Assembly (NCBI RefSeq): GCF_040549485.1
Contig: NZ_JBEPTK010000009.1
Coordinates: 1 to 64,000, forward strand
Length of the DNA stretch: 64,000 nt
Reading direction: 5' to 3'
From: Constrictibacter sp. MBR-5
Lineage (GTDB): Bacteria > Pseudomonadota > Alphaproteobacteria > JAJUGE01
The translations under genes were made by a program, and so were the position numbers. The notes below the pieces were generated by a model. It worked only from the letters and a program-made list of their open reading frames with translations. It had not been told where the DNA came from and made no database searches. Each line of letters opens with the position of its first letter. Position 1 is the first letter of the stretch. Below are positions 25,854 to 38,468 of the stretch, one piece after another.

Positions 25854-27728
25854 TCAACTCTCGTCCGGCGTCGTCATGCGTGCCCGCTCGTTCGCGACCA
25901 AGCCGACGATCCCGTCCAGTTCGTCATCGGACGCGCGATCATCCAACCGGCTGACCCGCGCGTCGAGTTCCTGCAACAAGACCGGTTCGTGCGCACGATC
26001 CAACAGATGCATCAAGCCAAGTCGAACCTTCACGCTGTCCGCCCCGACCCGCGCGCAAGCCGCGTGCATGAGAATCTCAGGGCGGAGGATGGTTTCCACC
26101 GCTTCACCGAACCCAGCCTGACCTAATTGGGCTCTCAGGGAAGACCCGTCAAGCGCATCGGCGGCCGCAGCGCAGTTTAAGATCGCGGTGCGCAATCCGT
26201 CCAACCGATTGTCCGAAAAGCGCATCGTCACCAGGCGCTCGCCGAACTCGTGGATCATGTCCGGATGATTGACCAGGGTGGCGAGCACGGTCTGCTGCAC
26301 CCGGTGCCGCTGTCCGAGCAGGGCCACGCCGCGCGACACCAGCCCCTCGGGCTGCGGCGTCGGCATCCGGCCGTTCGGCTGCCCGTCGCGGCGCCAGTCC
26401 TGCCGGTTGCCCTGCCGTCCCCCCGGCCGGCCATCCTGCCGCCGGCCCTCGGCGCGCGCCTGCCGCGGGGCGAAGAGCTCCGACAGGCGGCCGCGGAAGT
26501 CGTTGACGTAATATTCGCGAACGACGGGGTCGCGGACGCTCTCGGCCGCGTCCATCAGGCGCTGGCGCAGCGCGGCCCGGCGCTCGGGCGTGTCGGGCCG
26601 CTGGCGGGCGAGTTCGACCTGCCAGACCAGGTCGGCCAGGGGCCGACCGGCGGCCAGCACCGCACGCATCGTCTCGACGCCCGAGGTCCGCACCAGGCTG
26701 TCGGGATCCTCGCCCGGCGGCAGGCTGGCGAAGCGGAGAGACAGGCCGGCGCGCAGCAGCGGCATCGCCCGCTCGGCGGCGCGCACGGCGGCCCGCCGCC
26801 CCGCCTCGTCGCCGTCCAGACAGAGCACAGGCTCGGGGGCCATCCGCCAAAGCGCCTCGATCTGCTCCTCGGTGACGGCCGTCCCCAGCGGCGCCACGGC
26901 GTTGGCGATGCCGGCCTTGTCGAGCGCGATCACGTCCATGTAGCCCTCGACCACGATCACCTCGCCGGCGTCGCCGGCGGCGGCGCGTGCCCGCGCATGG
27001 TTGTAGAGGACGCGGCCCTTGTGGAAGACCGGGGTCTCCGGCGAGTTGAGGTATTTCGGCTGCTGGTCGCCCAGCGTGCGGCCGCCGAAGCCGATGACCC
27101 GCCCGCGCCGGTCGGTGATCGGGAAGATCACGCGGCCGCGGAAATACTCGTAGTCGCGCCCGTCGTCGGCCTGCTTCAGCAGGCCGGCCTCGCGCATGGC
27201 CGCCTCGTCGAAGCCGTCGCGCTTCAGGGCCGCGGCGACGGCGCCGCGCCGGTCGGGGGCGAAGCCCAGGCGATGGCGCAGGATGGTCGCGTCGTCCAGG
27301 TCGCGGCCACGCAGATAGTCCAGTCCCGCCCGGCCCTCGGGAAGCCGGAGCTGCTTCTCGAACCAGGCGCAGGCCGCTTCCAGCAGTTCGTGCAGGCCGC
27401 GCGCCCGTTCGTGCCGGGCCGCCTCCTCGCGCGACGGCCGCGGCACCTCCATCCCCGCCTCTGCGGCCAGCCGCTCCACCGCCTCGGGAAAGGTCAGGCC
27501 TTCGGTGCCCATCAGGAAGCTGATGGCGTCGCCGTGCGCGCCGCAGCCGAAGCAGTGATAGAAGCCCTTCTCGTCACTGACGGTGAAGGACGGGGTCTTT
27601 TCGTTGTGGAAGGGACAGAGACCGGTGTGTTCCCGGCCGCGGCGCACGAGGCGCACCCGGCGCCCCACCGTTCCGACGAGCGACACGCGTTCGCGCAGCT
27701 CCTCCAGGAAACCCGGTGGAAAGCTCAT
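25854..27728 (-). CDS. dnaG: DNA primase DnaG
   Basis: A 624-aa protein that makes RNA primers at the replication fork. The N-terminal zinc finger is LCPFHNEKTPSF followed by FYHCFGCGAHGDAISF. The RNA-polymerase core includes FPITDRRGRVIGFGGRTLG and YLNSPET. The Toprim catalytic residues are in VVEGYMDVIAL and CLDGDEAGRRAA. A Gln/Arg/Gly-rich linker near 425-455 precedes the DnaB-binding C-terminal domain. It lies between a GatB/YqeY gene and rpoD. Confidence 0.97.
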   Translation of the reverse strand: MSFPPGFLEELRERVSLVGTVGRRVRLVRRGREHTGLCPFHNEKTPSFTVSDEKGFYHCFGCGAHGDAISFLMGTEGLTFPEAVERLAAEAGMEVPRPSREEAARHERARGLHELLEAACAWFEKQLRLPEGRAGLDYLRGRDLDDATILRHRLGFAPDRRGAVAAALKRDGFDEAAMREAGLLKQADDGRDYEYFRGRVIFPITDRRGRVIGFGGRTLGDQQPKYLNSPETPVFHKGRVLYNHARARAAAGDAGEVIVVEGYMDVIALDKAGIANAVAPLGTAVTEEQIEALWRMAPEPVLCLDGDEAGRRAAVRAAERAMPLLRAGLSLRFASLPPGEDPDSLVRTSGVETMRAVLAAGRPLADLVWQVELARQRPDTPERRAALRQRLMDAAESVRDPVVREYYVNDFRGRLSELFAPRQARAEGRRQDGRPGGRQGNRQDWRRDGQPNGRMPTPQPEGLVSRGVALLGQRHRVQQTVLATLVNHPDMIHEFGERLVTMRFSDNRLDGLRTAILNCAAAADALDGSSLRAQLGQAGFGEAVETILRPEILMHAACARVGADSVKVRLGLMHLLDRAHEPVLLQELDARVSRLDDRASDDELDGIVGLVANERARMTTPDES

Positions 27729-27818
27729 GCGAACGGGGCTCCTCTGCGCTGTGCGTGACGGCGGCCGAAGCGAAGAGCGGCGGCCGATCGTCGGCGGCCG
27801 GCGCTCGATCCATCCTTA

Positions 27819-28271
27819 TTACACCAACTGCTCGCGTGCGAGCGCGCTCGCCTTGCCGAAATCGATCCGCCCGGCATAGCGATTGCGCAGTTCCGCCATG
27901 ACGCGCCCCATGTCCTTGAGGCCGACGGCGCCCAGGTCGCCGACCACGTCCCGCACCGCCGCGCAGAGTTCGCCTTCGTCGAGCTGGGTCGGCAGGAATC
28001 CGCGGATCACCTCGATCTCGCGCGCCTCGCGCTCGACTAGGTCGAGGCGGCCGCCCTGTTCGTAGAGGGCGATCGACTCCTGGCGCTGCCGGATCATCTT
28101 CTGCAGGAGGTCGAGGATCTCGTCGTCGCCGATGCCCTCGGAGCGGCCCGTGCCGCGCGCGGCGATGTCGCGGTCCTTGATCGCCGCCAGGATCAGCCGG
28201 AGCGTCGAGACGGCGCACGCGTCGCGCCCCCGCATGGCGGCCTTGAGAGCCTCGTTGAGTTGCGTTCGCAT
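27819..28271 (-). CDS. GatB/YqeY domain protein
   Basis: A 150-aa protein: MRTQLNEALKAAMRGRDACA, then LRLILAAIKDRDI, EVIRGFLPTQLDEGEL and GLKDMGRVMAELRNRYAGR. This is the YqeY family, related to the tRNA-binding tail domain of the GatB amidotransferase subunit. The function of stand-alone YqeY is not established. It is conserved upstream of dnaG-rpoD in many proteobacteria. It diverges from carA across 305 bp. Confidence 0.92.
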   Translation of the reverse strand: MRTQLNEALKAAMRGRDACAVSTLRLILAAIKDRDIAARGTGRSEGIGDDEILDLLQKMIRQRQESIALYEQGGRLDLVEREAREIEVIRGFLPTQLDEGELCAAVRDVVGDLGAVGLKDMGRVMAELRNRYAGRIDFGKASALAREQLV

Positions 28272-28398
28272 CTGCGACCACCGCTGTCAGGAATCCAGGG
28301 TCCGGCTTCGGGGCCACAATCGGCAAACAGGTCGGAAAACGCCGGGGTGCCGGCCAACCTCCTGAAATGCCTTTGCATTTCTAGGCTGCCAGTGCCTG

Positions 28399-28427
28399 TT
28401 GACCTGATCGCCGCCGCCGCTTATCTA
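28399..28427 (+). promoter_or_regulatory. sigma-70 promoter for carAB
   Basis: TTGACC (28399-28404), a 17-bp spacer and TATCTA (28422-28427) lie about 150 bp before the carA start codon. Upstream at 28364-28381 a 7-bp palindrome (GAAATGC/GCATTTC) could be an operator for carA or the divergent YqeY gene. The remaining leader (28430-28576) shows no leader peptide or clear attenuator. Confidence 0.55.
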
Positions 28428-28576
28428 GCCCCCGCTCAGGGTTCCCCTCGCCAGCCGTCCGGCGGCGACACATATGGGGGAGCGCTGTCGGCCGTCAAGA
28501 TTACAGACGGGTGTCAGCCACGGCGGCCATCGGGGCGATCGACGCCTGCCCGTCTGCACGGAAGAAAGGTAGCTTC

Positions 28577-29767
28577 ATGCCGGAAAGACTGACGCCGGAC
28601 AGCCCGACCGCGGCCCGGCCGGGCCGTCCGCGCGGGGCGACTGCCGCGCTCGTTCTGGCCGACGGCACCGTCCTCTGGGGCCGCGGCGTCGGCGCCGCGG
28701 GCCGCAGGGTCGGCGAGGTGTGCTTCAACACCTCGATGACCGGCTATCAGGAGATCATCACCGATCCCTCCTATGCGGGCCAGATCATCACCTTCACCTT
28801 CCCGCATATCGGCAATGTCGGCACGAACGTCGAGGACGTGGAGACGACCACGCCGTCGGCGCGTGGCGTCGTCCTGCGCATGGATCCCACCGATCCCTCG
28901 AACTTCCGCGCGATGCAGCATCTCGACGCGTGGCTGAAGTCGTACGACCTGCCCGGCATCGCCGGGATCGACACCCGCCAGCTGACGCGCCGCATCCGCG
29001 ATGCGGGCGCGCCGACGGGCGTCCTGGTGCACGCGCCGGACGGCGCCATCGACATCGATGCGGCCCTCGCCGAAGCGCGCGCCTGGCCGGGGCTGGAAGG
29101 CATGGATCTCGCCCGGGAGGTGACGACCCGGCAGGCCTATTCCTGGGATCAGACCCCCTGGAAGCTCGGCGAAGGCTACGGCACGGCGGGCGAAGGGTCG
29201 CGGCACGTCGTCGCGGTCGACTACGGCGCGAAGCGCAACATCCTGCGCCAGCTCGCCGGCCGCGACTGCAGGCTGACCGTCGTGCCCGCCACGGCGACGG
29301 CGGAGGACATCCTGCGCCACAAGCCGGACGGCGTCTTCCTGGCGAACGGCCCGGGCGACCCGGCCGCGACCGGGCAGTATGCGGTCCCCGCGATCCGCAG
29401 CGTCATGGACAAGGGCCTGCCGGTCTTCGGCATCTGCCTCGGCCACCAGCTGCTGTCGATGGCGCTCGGCGCCGAGACGCGGAAGATGGAGCTCGGCCAT
29501 CGCGGCGCGAACCATCCGGTGAAGGACCTGACCACCGGCAAGGTGGAGATCACCAGTCAGAACCACGGCTTCGTCGTCGTGCCGGAAAGCTTGCCGGGCG
29601 ACGTCGAGACGACGCACGTATCCCTCTTCGACGGCACCATCGAGGGCGTGCGATCCAGGAAGCGGCGCGCCTTTTCGGCGCAGTACCACCCGGAGGCGTC
29701 GCCGGGACCGCACGACAGTCACTATCTGTTCGATCGCTTCATCCAGATGATCGACGGTAAAAGCTAA
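28577..29767 (+). CDS. carA: carbamoyl-phosphate synthase small subunit
   Basis: A 396-aa glutaminase subunit. It hydrolyses glutamine and passes ammonia to CarB for arginine and pyrimidine synthesis. The N-terminal domain contains FNTSMTGYQEIITDPSY. The class I amidotransferase triad is Cys in FGICLGHQLLSMALG and His/Glu in QYHPEASPGP. The start ATG 28577 has an AAAGG site upstream; the longer frame begins in the leader. CarB follows after 33 bp. Confidence 0.97.
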   Translation: MPERLTPDSPTAARPGRPRGATAALVLADGTVLWGRGVGAAGRRVGEVCFNTSMTGYQEIITDPSYAGQIITFTFPHIGNVGTNVEDVETTTPSARGVVLRMDPTDPSNFRAMQHLDAWLKSYDLPGIAGIDTRQLTRRIRDAGAPTGVLVHAPDGAIDIDAALAEARAWPGLEGMDLAREVTTRQAYSWDQTPWKLGEGYGTAGEGSRHVVAVDYGAKRNILRQLAGRDCRLTVVPATATAEDILRHKPDGVFLANGPGDPAATGQYAVPAIRSVMDKGLPVFGICLGHQLLSMALGAETRKMELGHRGANHPVKDLTTGKVEITSQNHGFVVVPESLPGDVETTHVSLFDGTIEGVRSRKRRAFSAQYHPEASPGPHDSHYLFDRFIQMIDGKS

Positions 29768-29800
29768 CATCCCGACACGACCGCGGCAGTCAGCTCCCCC

Positions 29801-33079
<3,279 letters not shown>

Positions 33080-33186
33080 CGGGGGCTTCGCCCTTTCCCG
33101 TCGAATAACAGTGGCGGCACGCGCGCGTTGCGGAACTTTATTCCGCGGCGTGTGCCTATGTTGCGTTTTCTCTCTGGAGTCGCGAG

Positions 33187-33660
33187 ATGGAAAAGGTCCC
33201 GATGACGCCCGACGGGTATGCCCGGCTGCAGGATGAACTGCGCCGGCTCAAATCCGAAGAGCGCCCGGCCATTATCCGCGCCATCGCCGAGGCGCGCGAG
33301 CATGGCGACCTCTCCGAGAACGCCGAGTACCACGCCGCCAAGGAGCGTCAGGCCTTCACCGAGGGCCGCGTGGCGGAACTCGAGGACAAGATCAGCCGTG
33401 CCGAGGTCATCGATCCGCGAAAGATGTCCGGCGACAAGATCATGTTCGGCGCCACGGTGAAGATCGTCGACGAGGACACCGACAAGGAACTGACCTACCG
33501 GATCGTCGGGCCCGACGAGTCCGACATCTCCAAGGGCCTCGTCTCGATCAGCTCGCCCCTGGCGCGCGCGCTGATCGGCAAGAGCGCCGGCGATCAGGTG
33601 GAAGTCGAAGCCCCCGGCGGCTCGCGCTCCTACGAGATCCTGACGATCGTCTACGAATAG
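33187..33660 (+). CDS. greA: transcription elongation factor GreA
   Basis: A 157-aa protein of standard length. The N-terminal coiled coil (about 1-75) ends with [15 protein letters not shown], which carries the acidic Asp/Glu tip (GDLSENAEY) that enters the RNA polymerase channel and triggers RNA cleavage. The C-terminal FKBP-like domain holds [20 protein letters not shown] and [10 protein letters not shown]. carB-greA is a common alphaproteobacterial order. A strong terminator follows. Confidence 0.97.
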   Translation: MEKVPMTPDGYARLQDELRRLKSEERPAIIRAIAEAREHGDLSENAEYHAAKERQAFTEGRVAELEDKISRAEVIDPRKMSGDKIMFGATVKIVDEDTDKELTYRIVGPDESDISKGLVSISSPLARALIGKSAGDQVEVEAPGGSRSYEILTIVYE

Positions 33661-33671
33661 ACGGCGCCACC

Positions 33672-33708
33672 AAAACGCCCGCCTGCCGGAAGGGAGGCGG
33701 GCGTTTTT
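33672..33708. terminator. bidirectional intrinsic terminator
   Basis: AAAACGCCCGCCT (33672-33684) pairs with AGGCGGGCGTTTT (33695-33707) around a 10-base loop, with T5 after the stem. The reverse strand also reads into T-rich ends, so it serves greA and the convergent amidase gene. Confidence 0.85.
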
Positions 33709-33718
33709 GCGTCGGGAC

Positions 33719-34567
33719 CTATTCCGCCGCGCGCGCCCGAACGGGCACCGGGGCGTACGTGCGGTCGTGCTGGAGCGAGGGGATCATGCGGCGCGCCTCG
33801 TCAACACGGGCGAGGTCGATGTCGGCGACGATAAAGCCCGGCTCCTCGCCGCCATCGGCCAGGACCTCGCCCCACGGGTCGATGATCACCGAGTGGCCAT
33901 AGGTCTTGCGCCCGCCCGCATGCTCGCCGCACTGGGCCGCCGCCACGACGAAGCAGCCCGTCTCGATCGCCCGCGCGCGCAGCAGCACGTGCCAGTGCGC
34001 CCGGCCCGTCGGCCGCGTGAAGGCCGACGGCACCGTCAGCATCTTGGCGCCGGCATGCGCGAGGTCGCGGTAGAGATAGGGAAAGCGCATGTCGTAGCAG
34101 ACGGTCATGCCCAGGTCGCACCAGGGCAGCGCCGCCATGACCGCCGCATCGCCCGGCCGGTAGGTGCGCGATTCGCGGTAGGACTCGCCGTCGGCCAGGT
34201 CGACGTCGAACATGTGCATCTTGTCGTAGCTGGCGACCACCGCGCCCTGCGGATCGAACAGGACCGACCGGTTCGCCACGCGCTCGGGCTCGACCTTGAC
34301 CGTCAGGGAGCCGGCGAGCAGCCAGGCGCCCGTCTCGCGCGCCAGGTCGCGGAAGGCCTGCAGGCCGCGGTGGGCCGCCTCCTCCTCCGCCTTGCCGAGC
34401 ACCGCCGCACGGCGTGATTCGATCATCAGCACGTTCTCGGGCGTGGTGATGAAGTCCGCACCGGCGTCGCGCGCCCGGCGGATGCCGTCCGCGACGATCC
34501 GCGTGCCCTCTTCCGGGTCCGGCCCGGTGTTGGTCTGGACGCAGGCCGCCTTGAACGTGGTGCTCAT
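33719..34567 (-). CDS. nitrilase-family carbon-nitrogen hydrolase (Nit1/deaminated-glutathione amidase type)
   Basis: A 282-aa protein. The catalytic triad is Glu in FITTPENVLMIE, Lys in SYDKMHMFDVDL and Cys in LGMTVCYDMRFPYLYR. RAIETGCFVVAAAQCG and SVIIDPWGEVLA are typical of the Nit1 branch, whose members hydrolyse deaminated glutathione or similar omega-amides. Its ATG overlaps the stop of grxC (ATGA), a thiol-linked neighbour consistent with glutathione repair. That role is inferred from family and context. Confidence 0.88.
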   Translation of the reverse strand: MSTTFKAACVQTNTGPDPEEGTRIVADGIRRARDAGADFITTPENVLMIESRRAAVLGKAEEEAAHRGLQAFRDLARETGAWLLAGSLTVKVEPERVANRSVLFDPQGAVVASYDKMHMFDVDLADGESYRESRTYRPGDAAVMAALPWCDLGMTVCYDMRFPYLYRDLAHAGAKMLTVPSAFTRPTGRAHWHVLLRARAIETGCFVVAAAQCGEHAGGRKTYGHSVIIDPWGEVLADGGEEPGFIVADIDLARVDEARRMIPSLQHDRTYAPVPVRARAAE

Positions 34568-34827
34568 GCCGTGCCTCCGAGGAGCGGATCCAGTTCGCCC
34601 TTGCGGTCGAGTGCGTGGATCTCGTCGCACCCGCCCACATGCAGGCCGTCGATGAAGATCTGCGGCACGGTCCGCTTGCCGCCGGCCCGCTCCATCATCT
34701 CGCGCCGGCGCAGCGGTTCCGCGTCGACGTCGATTTCCTCGAACGCCGCACCCTTGGATTCCAGCAGCCGCTTCGCCCGGTGGCAATAGGGGCAGTACAT
34801 GCTGGAATAGATCTCGACCTTGGCCAT
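34564..34827 (-). CDS. grxC: glutaredoxin 3
   Basis: An 87-aa protein: EIYSSMYCPYCHRAKRLLESKG carries the CPYC active site at about residues 12-15. TVPQIFIDGLHVGG contains the cis-proline, and GGCDEIHALDRKGEL is the glutathione-binding end. It reduces disulfides using glutathione. ATG 34827 gives the standard length; a more upstream ATG would add 12 residues. It is coupled to the downstream amidase gene. Confidence 0.93.
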   Translation of the reverse strand: MAKVEIYSSMYCPYCHRAKRLLESKGAAFEEIDVDAEPLRRREMMERAGGKRTVPQIFIDGLHVGGCDEIHALDRKGELDPLLGGTA

Positions 34828-34912
34828 GCGAAAGCCGCCCTCCTGCTTCGCGTCCGCGGACATGCGGACTCCCGAGGATATAGTCACGCCGCCGCCGCCA
34901 TCCACCACCCCC

Positions 34913-35701
34913 CTAGGGCGCGGGGCGGACGACGCGCGCCAGGGTCAGCACGTCGACCGAGGCGGCCCCGGTCCGGCGCAGCACGCGCGCGCAGGCGGAG
35001 ACCGTGGCACCGGTCGTCAGCACGTCGTCGACCAGCACCACCCGCCGCCCGGCGAGACGCGCACCGCGGCGCGGGTGCGGCCGGAAGGCGCTGCGCACGT
35101 TGTCGGCGCGCTGCGTCGGGGTCAGGTGGCCTTGGGACGCCGTCCGCCGCCACCGCACCAGACCGTCGGGCAGGACCTCGATGCCCGTCTCGCGGCCGAT
35201 CCGCAGCGCGAGCAGCGCGGATTGGTTGAAGCGCCGCGCCAGCAGCCGCGTCCAGTGCAGCGGCACCGGCACGATCAGGTCCGCATCCCGCAGGATCTCG
35301 GCACCCACCTGCACCATCCAGCGCGCGAACAGCGGCGCCGTCTGGGTGCGATCGCCATGCTTGAAGGAGAGGATCAGGCCGCGGCTCTCGTCGTCGTAGC
35401 GCAGCGCCGCGCGGCACCGGTCGAAGGCCGGCGCCTCGCGCGTGCAGGCGCCGCAGAGCGCCTCGGCGCCCGCATCGTGCTCGAACGGCAGGCCGCAGCA
35501 GCGGCACCAGGGCGCTCCGAGGAAGCCGAGCGTGCTCCAGCAGCGGGCACAGACGGTGCCGGCGCTCGCCACGCCGGTGCCGCACCGCATGCAGCGCGGC
35601 GGCAGCAGGAAGTCCAGTGCCGCCGCCCCGACCCGCCGAGCGGATGTCCCTGCCGCCGATATCCCGGCGGCCGATGCCCGAACGGAACGCGGCACGAGCA
35701 T
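34913..35701 (-). CDS. ComF-family phosphoribosyltransferase-like protein
   Basis: A 262-aa protein. The N-terminus has a zinc-binding region with cysteine pairs: PPRCMRCG, CARCWSTLG, PWCRCCGLPF and LCGACTRE. The C-terminal phosphoribosyltransferase domain has LIVPVPLHWTRLLARRFNQ and the PRPP loop RVVLVDDVLTTGAT. ComF proteins assist DNA uptake in competent bacteria. The comF-grxC-nitrilase order is conserved in alphaproteobacteria, so a housekeeping role is also possible. Confidence 0.93.
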   Translation of the reverse strand: MLVPRSVRASAAGISAAGTSARRVGAAALDFLLPPRCMRCGTGVASAGTVCARCWSTLGFLGAPWCRCCGLPFEHDAGAEALCGACTREAPAFDRCRAALRYDDESRGLILSFKHGDRTQTAPLFARWMVQVGAEILRDADLIVPVPLHWTRLLARRFNQSALLALRIGRETGIEVLPDGLVRWRRTASQGHLTPTQRADNVRSAFRPHPRRGARLAGRRVVLVDDVLTTGATVSACARVLRRTGAASVDVLTLARVVRPAP

Positions 35702-35720
35702 CGGCGCCTCGGCCCGTGGG

Positions 35721-37304
35721 TCAGGCCGGGACGGCCCGGAAGCGCACCGTGCCCTCGCGCTCGATCTGGCGGACCAACTCGACCTCCCAACTCAGGTATT
35801 CGCGCATCGCGTCCTCGATGCCGTCGTCGCGGTCGTAGGGGCGCAGCGCCACGTCGTCCGTCTCGTCGGCCATCCGCTCGCGGCCCTCGGCCAGGGGCAG
35901 TCCGGCGAGCCGCCAGGCCGGCGTGCCACCCGCCAGCACCCGTATCGGCCGATCGGTCAGCGCCTTCGCGTCGACCGCCGCGAGACGCGCCAGCGCATCG
36001 TCCGACGCCGTCAGCACGACCGTGCCCGCGCCGTCGGCCGCCGCCAGGACCTTGGCCAGCCGCGACCGCACGCCCCACACGGCACCCGGAATGTGCGCCT
36101 TGCGATAGGTGCGGCTGTCGGCGAGATCGATCACCACCGCCTTGCCGCCGTCGAGCAGCGCCGCCAGTTCGGCCGGCGCGATCTCGTCGACCGGCTCCAC
36201 GCCGACGACCTGCGCCGGCTGCGGGCCGCTCACGAGACCGGAGGACGGCAGGCCGCCCGCCAGCACGCGCACCTCCCAGCCGATCTGCACCAGCCAGTGC
36301 GCCGTCATGGTCGCACGCACGCCGTTGTCGTCGACCAGGACGAGCCGGGCGTTGCGCACGCCGACATAGCGGTCGGTCGCCTGGACCAGCTGGCCGCCCG
36401 GTGCAGAAACCGCTCCGGGCATGTGGCCGGCCGCATATTCCTCGGGGCTGCGTACATCGAGCAGGAAGGTCGTGCGCGTCGGATCGCGCTCCCAGGCCGA
36501 CAGGCCCGCGGCGTCGATCGTCTCCACGCCGAAGCGTGCCGCGACCGCGGCGGCTGCCTGCTGCGCCTGCGACAGCGTCGCGCCCGACGGTGCCGGAGCG
36601 TGGCGGCGATTGCCGCGCTCCAGGTCGAGACCGGCGAGGTGCCAGCCCATGGTGCCGTTGCGCAGCGCCACCACCTTGTTCGGAATGCCGGCATTGATCA
36701 GCGACTGGGCGCCGATGATGCTGCGCGTGCGGCCGGCGCAGTTCACCACGACCGTGGTGTCGGGCGTCGCGGCGACCTCGCCGACGCGATAGACCAGTTC
36801 GGCGCCGGGGCAGCAGACGCCGGAGGGGATGTTCATCACCTCGTATTCGTCCATCGGCCGGCTGTCGAGGACCACCAGCTTCTCGCCGGAGTCCATCATC
36901 GCCTTCAGCTCTTCGGCCGAGACGGAGGGCGTATGGTATTCGTGCTCGACGAATTCGCCGAAGGCCTTGGTCGGCACGTTCATGCCGCTGAAGACCTCGA
37001 AGCCGGCGGCGCCCCAACCCGGCACGCCGCCCTCCAGGATTGTCGTGTCGCCCCAGCCGAGCGCGTTCAGACGCGCCGCGGCGCGCTCCGAGAGGCCGTC
37101 GCCGTCGTCGCACAGGACGATGCGGACATTGCGGCGCGGCACCAGGTCGGCCAGCTTCAGCTCCAGGCGGCTGAGCGGCAGGTTGACCGCCCACAGCAGG
37201 TGGGCGTGGAAGAACCGACCCTCCTCGCGCACATCCAGCAGGGCCAGCTCGGCACCGTCGAGAAGCATCGCATGGAGGGCGGCGGGTGCGACGGTCGCGG
37301 TCAT
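35721..37304 (-). CDS. four-domain rhodanese-like sulfurtransferase
   Basis: A 527-aa protein with four tandem rhodanese domains at about 5-105, 125-235, 265-380 and 390-490. Domain 1 has a cysteine loop VLCDDGDGLS. Domain 2 has the active loop VVNCAGRTRSI. Domain 3 reads LVDDNGVRA and domain 4 LTASDDALA, both lacking the catalytic cysteine. Two active and two inactive domains suggest one transfers sulfur while others bind partners. Its start overlaps the stop of a cysteine-dioxygenase-like gene (ATGA), which links it to thiol oxidation. The C-terminal 35 residues (RPYDRDDGIEDAMREYLSWE) are an extra helical segment. Confidence 0.92.
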   Translation of the reverse strand: MTATVAPAALHAMLLDGAELALLDVREEGRFFHAHLLWAVNLPLSRLELKLADLVPRRNVRIVLCDDGDGLSERAAARLNALGWGDTTILEGGVPGWGAAGFEVFSGMNVPTKAFGEFVEHEYHTPSVSAEELKAMMDSGEKLVVLDSRPMDEYEVMNIPSGVCCPGAELVYRVGEVAATPDTTVVVNCAGRTRSIIGAQSLINAGIPNKVVALRNGTMGWHLAGLDLERGNRRHAPAPSGATLSQAQQAAAAVAARFGVETIDAAGLSAWERDPTRTTFLLDVRSPEEYAAGHMPGAVSAPGGQLVQATDRYVGVRNARLVLVDDNGVRATMTAHWLVQIGWEVRVLAGGLPSSGLVSGPQPAQVVGVEPVDEIAPAELAALLDGGKAVVIDLADSRTYRKAHIPGAVWGVRSRLAKVLAAADGAGTVVLTASDDALARLAAVDAKALTDRPIRVLAGGTPAWRLAGLPLAEGRERMADETDDVALRPYDRDDGIEDAMREYLSWEVELVRQIEREGTVRFRAVPA

Positions 37305-37927
37305 GCCGAAACTCCCGCCACACGCGTGATGTAGGGCTGCGCCGGGAACACCTTGTAGGTGCCGGCGGCCATATCGTACTGCACCCGGCCCGGCAGCTGC
37401 TCCAGGCTGCGGCCGTACAGGTGGAAGTGCCGCGTCGGCGTGCTGCCGAAATTGTGGATGGAGTGGATGTCGTCCGGCATGTAGGCGATGCTGTCGCCAC
37501 GGCGGAGCATCTTCGTGCGGACGACCTCCACCTGCCCCCTGCCCTCGACCGAGCCGTCGTCGGTGCGGCGGTAGATGCGATTCTCCTCCTCGCCGCCCAT
37601 GCCGGCGATGATCGCCCAGGTGGTGTGGTCGTGCGGCGGCGTCTGCTTGCCCGGCATGCCGCAGGACAGGTACAGCGCGAAGCGGCCGTCCGGATCCTCG
37701 CTCAGCAGATAGATCACGTTTGGCTTCTCGGCGGTCGGCGACGGGAAGGTCTCCTCGCCGAACAGGTCGGGGCGCTCGGTCAGCGCCTGCACCTTCTCGC
37801 GGATTTCCTCCAGGGCCGCGGGCGTGATGCCCTTCGCCGCCTCGATCGCGCGGACGTCGGCGAGCAGCGCCGCCAGTACCGCCTTGCGCTCGCCCGCGAT
37901 GTCGGGCTTCTGCTGCGCGAGAGCCAT
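37301..37927 (-). CDS. cysteine-dioxygenase-family cupin protein
   Basis: A 208-aa cupin. The iron-binding motif is PPHDHTTWAIIAGMGGEEEN and the third ligand is in DDIHSIHNFG; GRFALYLSCGMPGKQ leads into it. Family members oxidise cysteine, 3-mercaptopropionate or related thiols to sulfinates with O2. Coupled translation with the rhodanese gene supports thiol/sulfur catabolism, substrate unproven. ATG 37927 follows AGGAAGAGGCGAA; the longer frame to 38005 reads through a hairpin region. Confidence 0.85.
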   Translation of the reverse strand: MALAQQKPDIAGERKAVLAALLADVRAIEAAKGITPAALEEIREKVQALTERPDLFGEETFPSPTAEKPNVIYLLSEDPDGRFALYLSCGMPGKQTPPHDHTTWAIIAGMGGEEENRIYRRTDDGSVEGRGQVEVVRTKMLRRGDSIAYMPDDIHSIHNFGSTPTRHFHLYGRSLEQLPGRVQYDMAAGTYKVFPAQPYITRVAGVSA

Positions 37928-38024
37928 GTCTTCGCCTCTTCCTTGGGTCGTGCCGAGGATCTTCCCTCGGGGCCGGACTCTACGTCCGGCACGGCGCGTC
38001 CTCAAGCCGGCGGCGAGAGGCGGG

Positions 38025-38468
38025 TCAACCGGCCTTGTCGTCGAGCAGGCGGCGCAGCGCCTTCAGCTCGGTCAGGATCTCGGAGAGTTCGCCGCGGGGA
38101 TCGGACGGCACCGCCTCGGCGGCCTCCTCGGCGCCGTCCTCGACGTCGTCCGCGTCGTCGGGACCGCCGCGCGCCGACGGATCGCGGAGCACGCGCTGCG
38201 CGCCCTTGATCGTGTAGCCCTCGGCGTGGAGCAGGGTCTTGATGCGCCGCAGGAGCTCGACGTCCTCCGGGCGATAGTAGCGCCGCCCGCCGCCCCGCTT
38301 CAGCGGCGAGAGCACGGGGAACTTGGTCTCCCAGAAGCGCAGCACGTGCTGGGGAAGGTCCAGGTCGGTCGCAACCTCGCTGATCGTCCGATAGGCGGCG
38401 GGAGACTTGCCGCGCCGACCGTTCGCCGAGAAGAGAGAAGACTGCTCGTCGGTACCGTTGCCACCCAT
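38025..38468 (-). CDS. MerR-family transcriptional regulator
   Basis: A 147-aa protein. The winged helix is at about 25-95: [21 protein letters not shown], then [28 protein letters not shown] and a coiled-coil tail. Short MerR genes located right after ihfA are common in alphaproteobacteria. The effector is unknown and no metal cysteines are present. The ATG overlaps the ihfA stop by one base. A modest hairpin (37972-37990) follows the gene. Confidence 0.92.
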   Translation of the reverse strand: MGGNGTDEQSSLFSANGRRGKSPAAYRTISEVATDLDLPQHVLRFWETKFPVLSPLKRGGGRRYYRPEDVELLRRIKTLLHAEGYTIKGAQRVLRDPSARGGPDDADDVEDGAEEAAEAVPSDPRGELSEILTELKALRRLLDDKAG

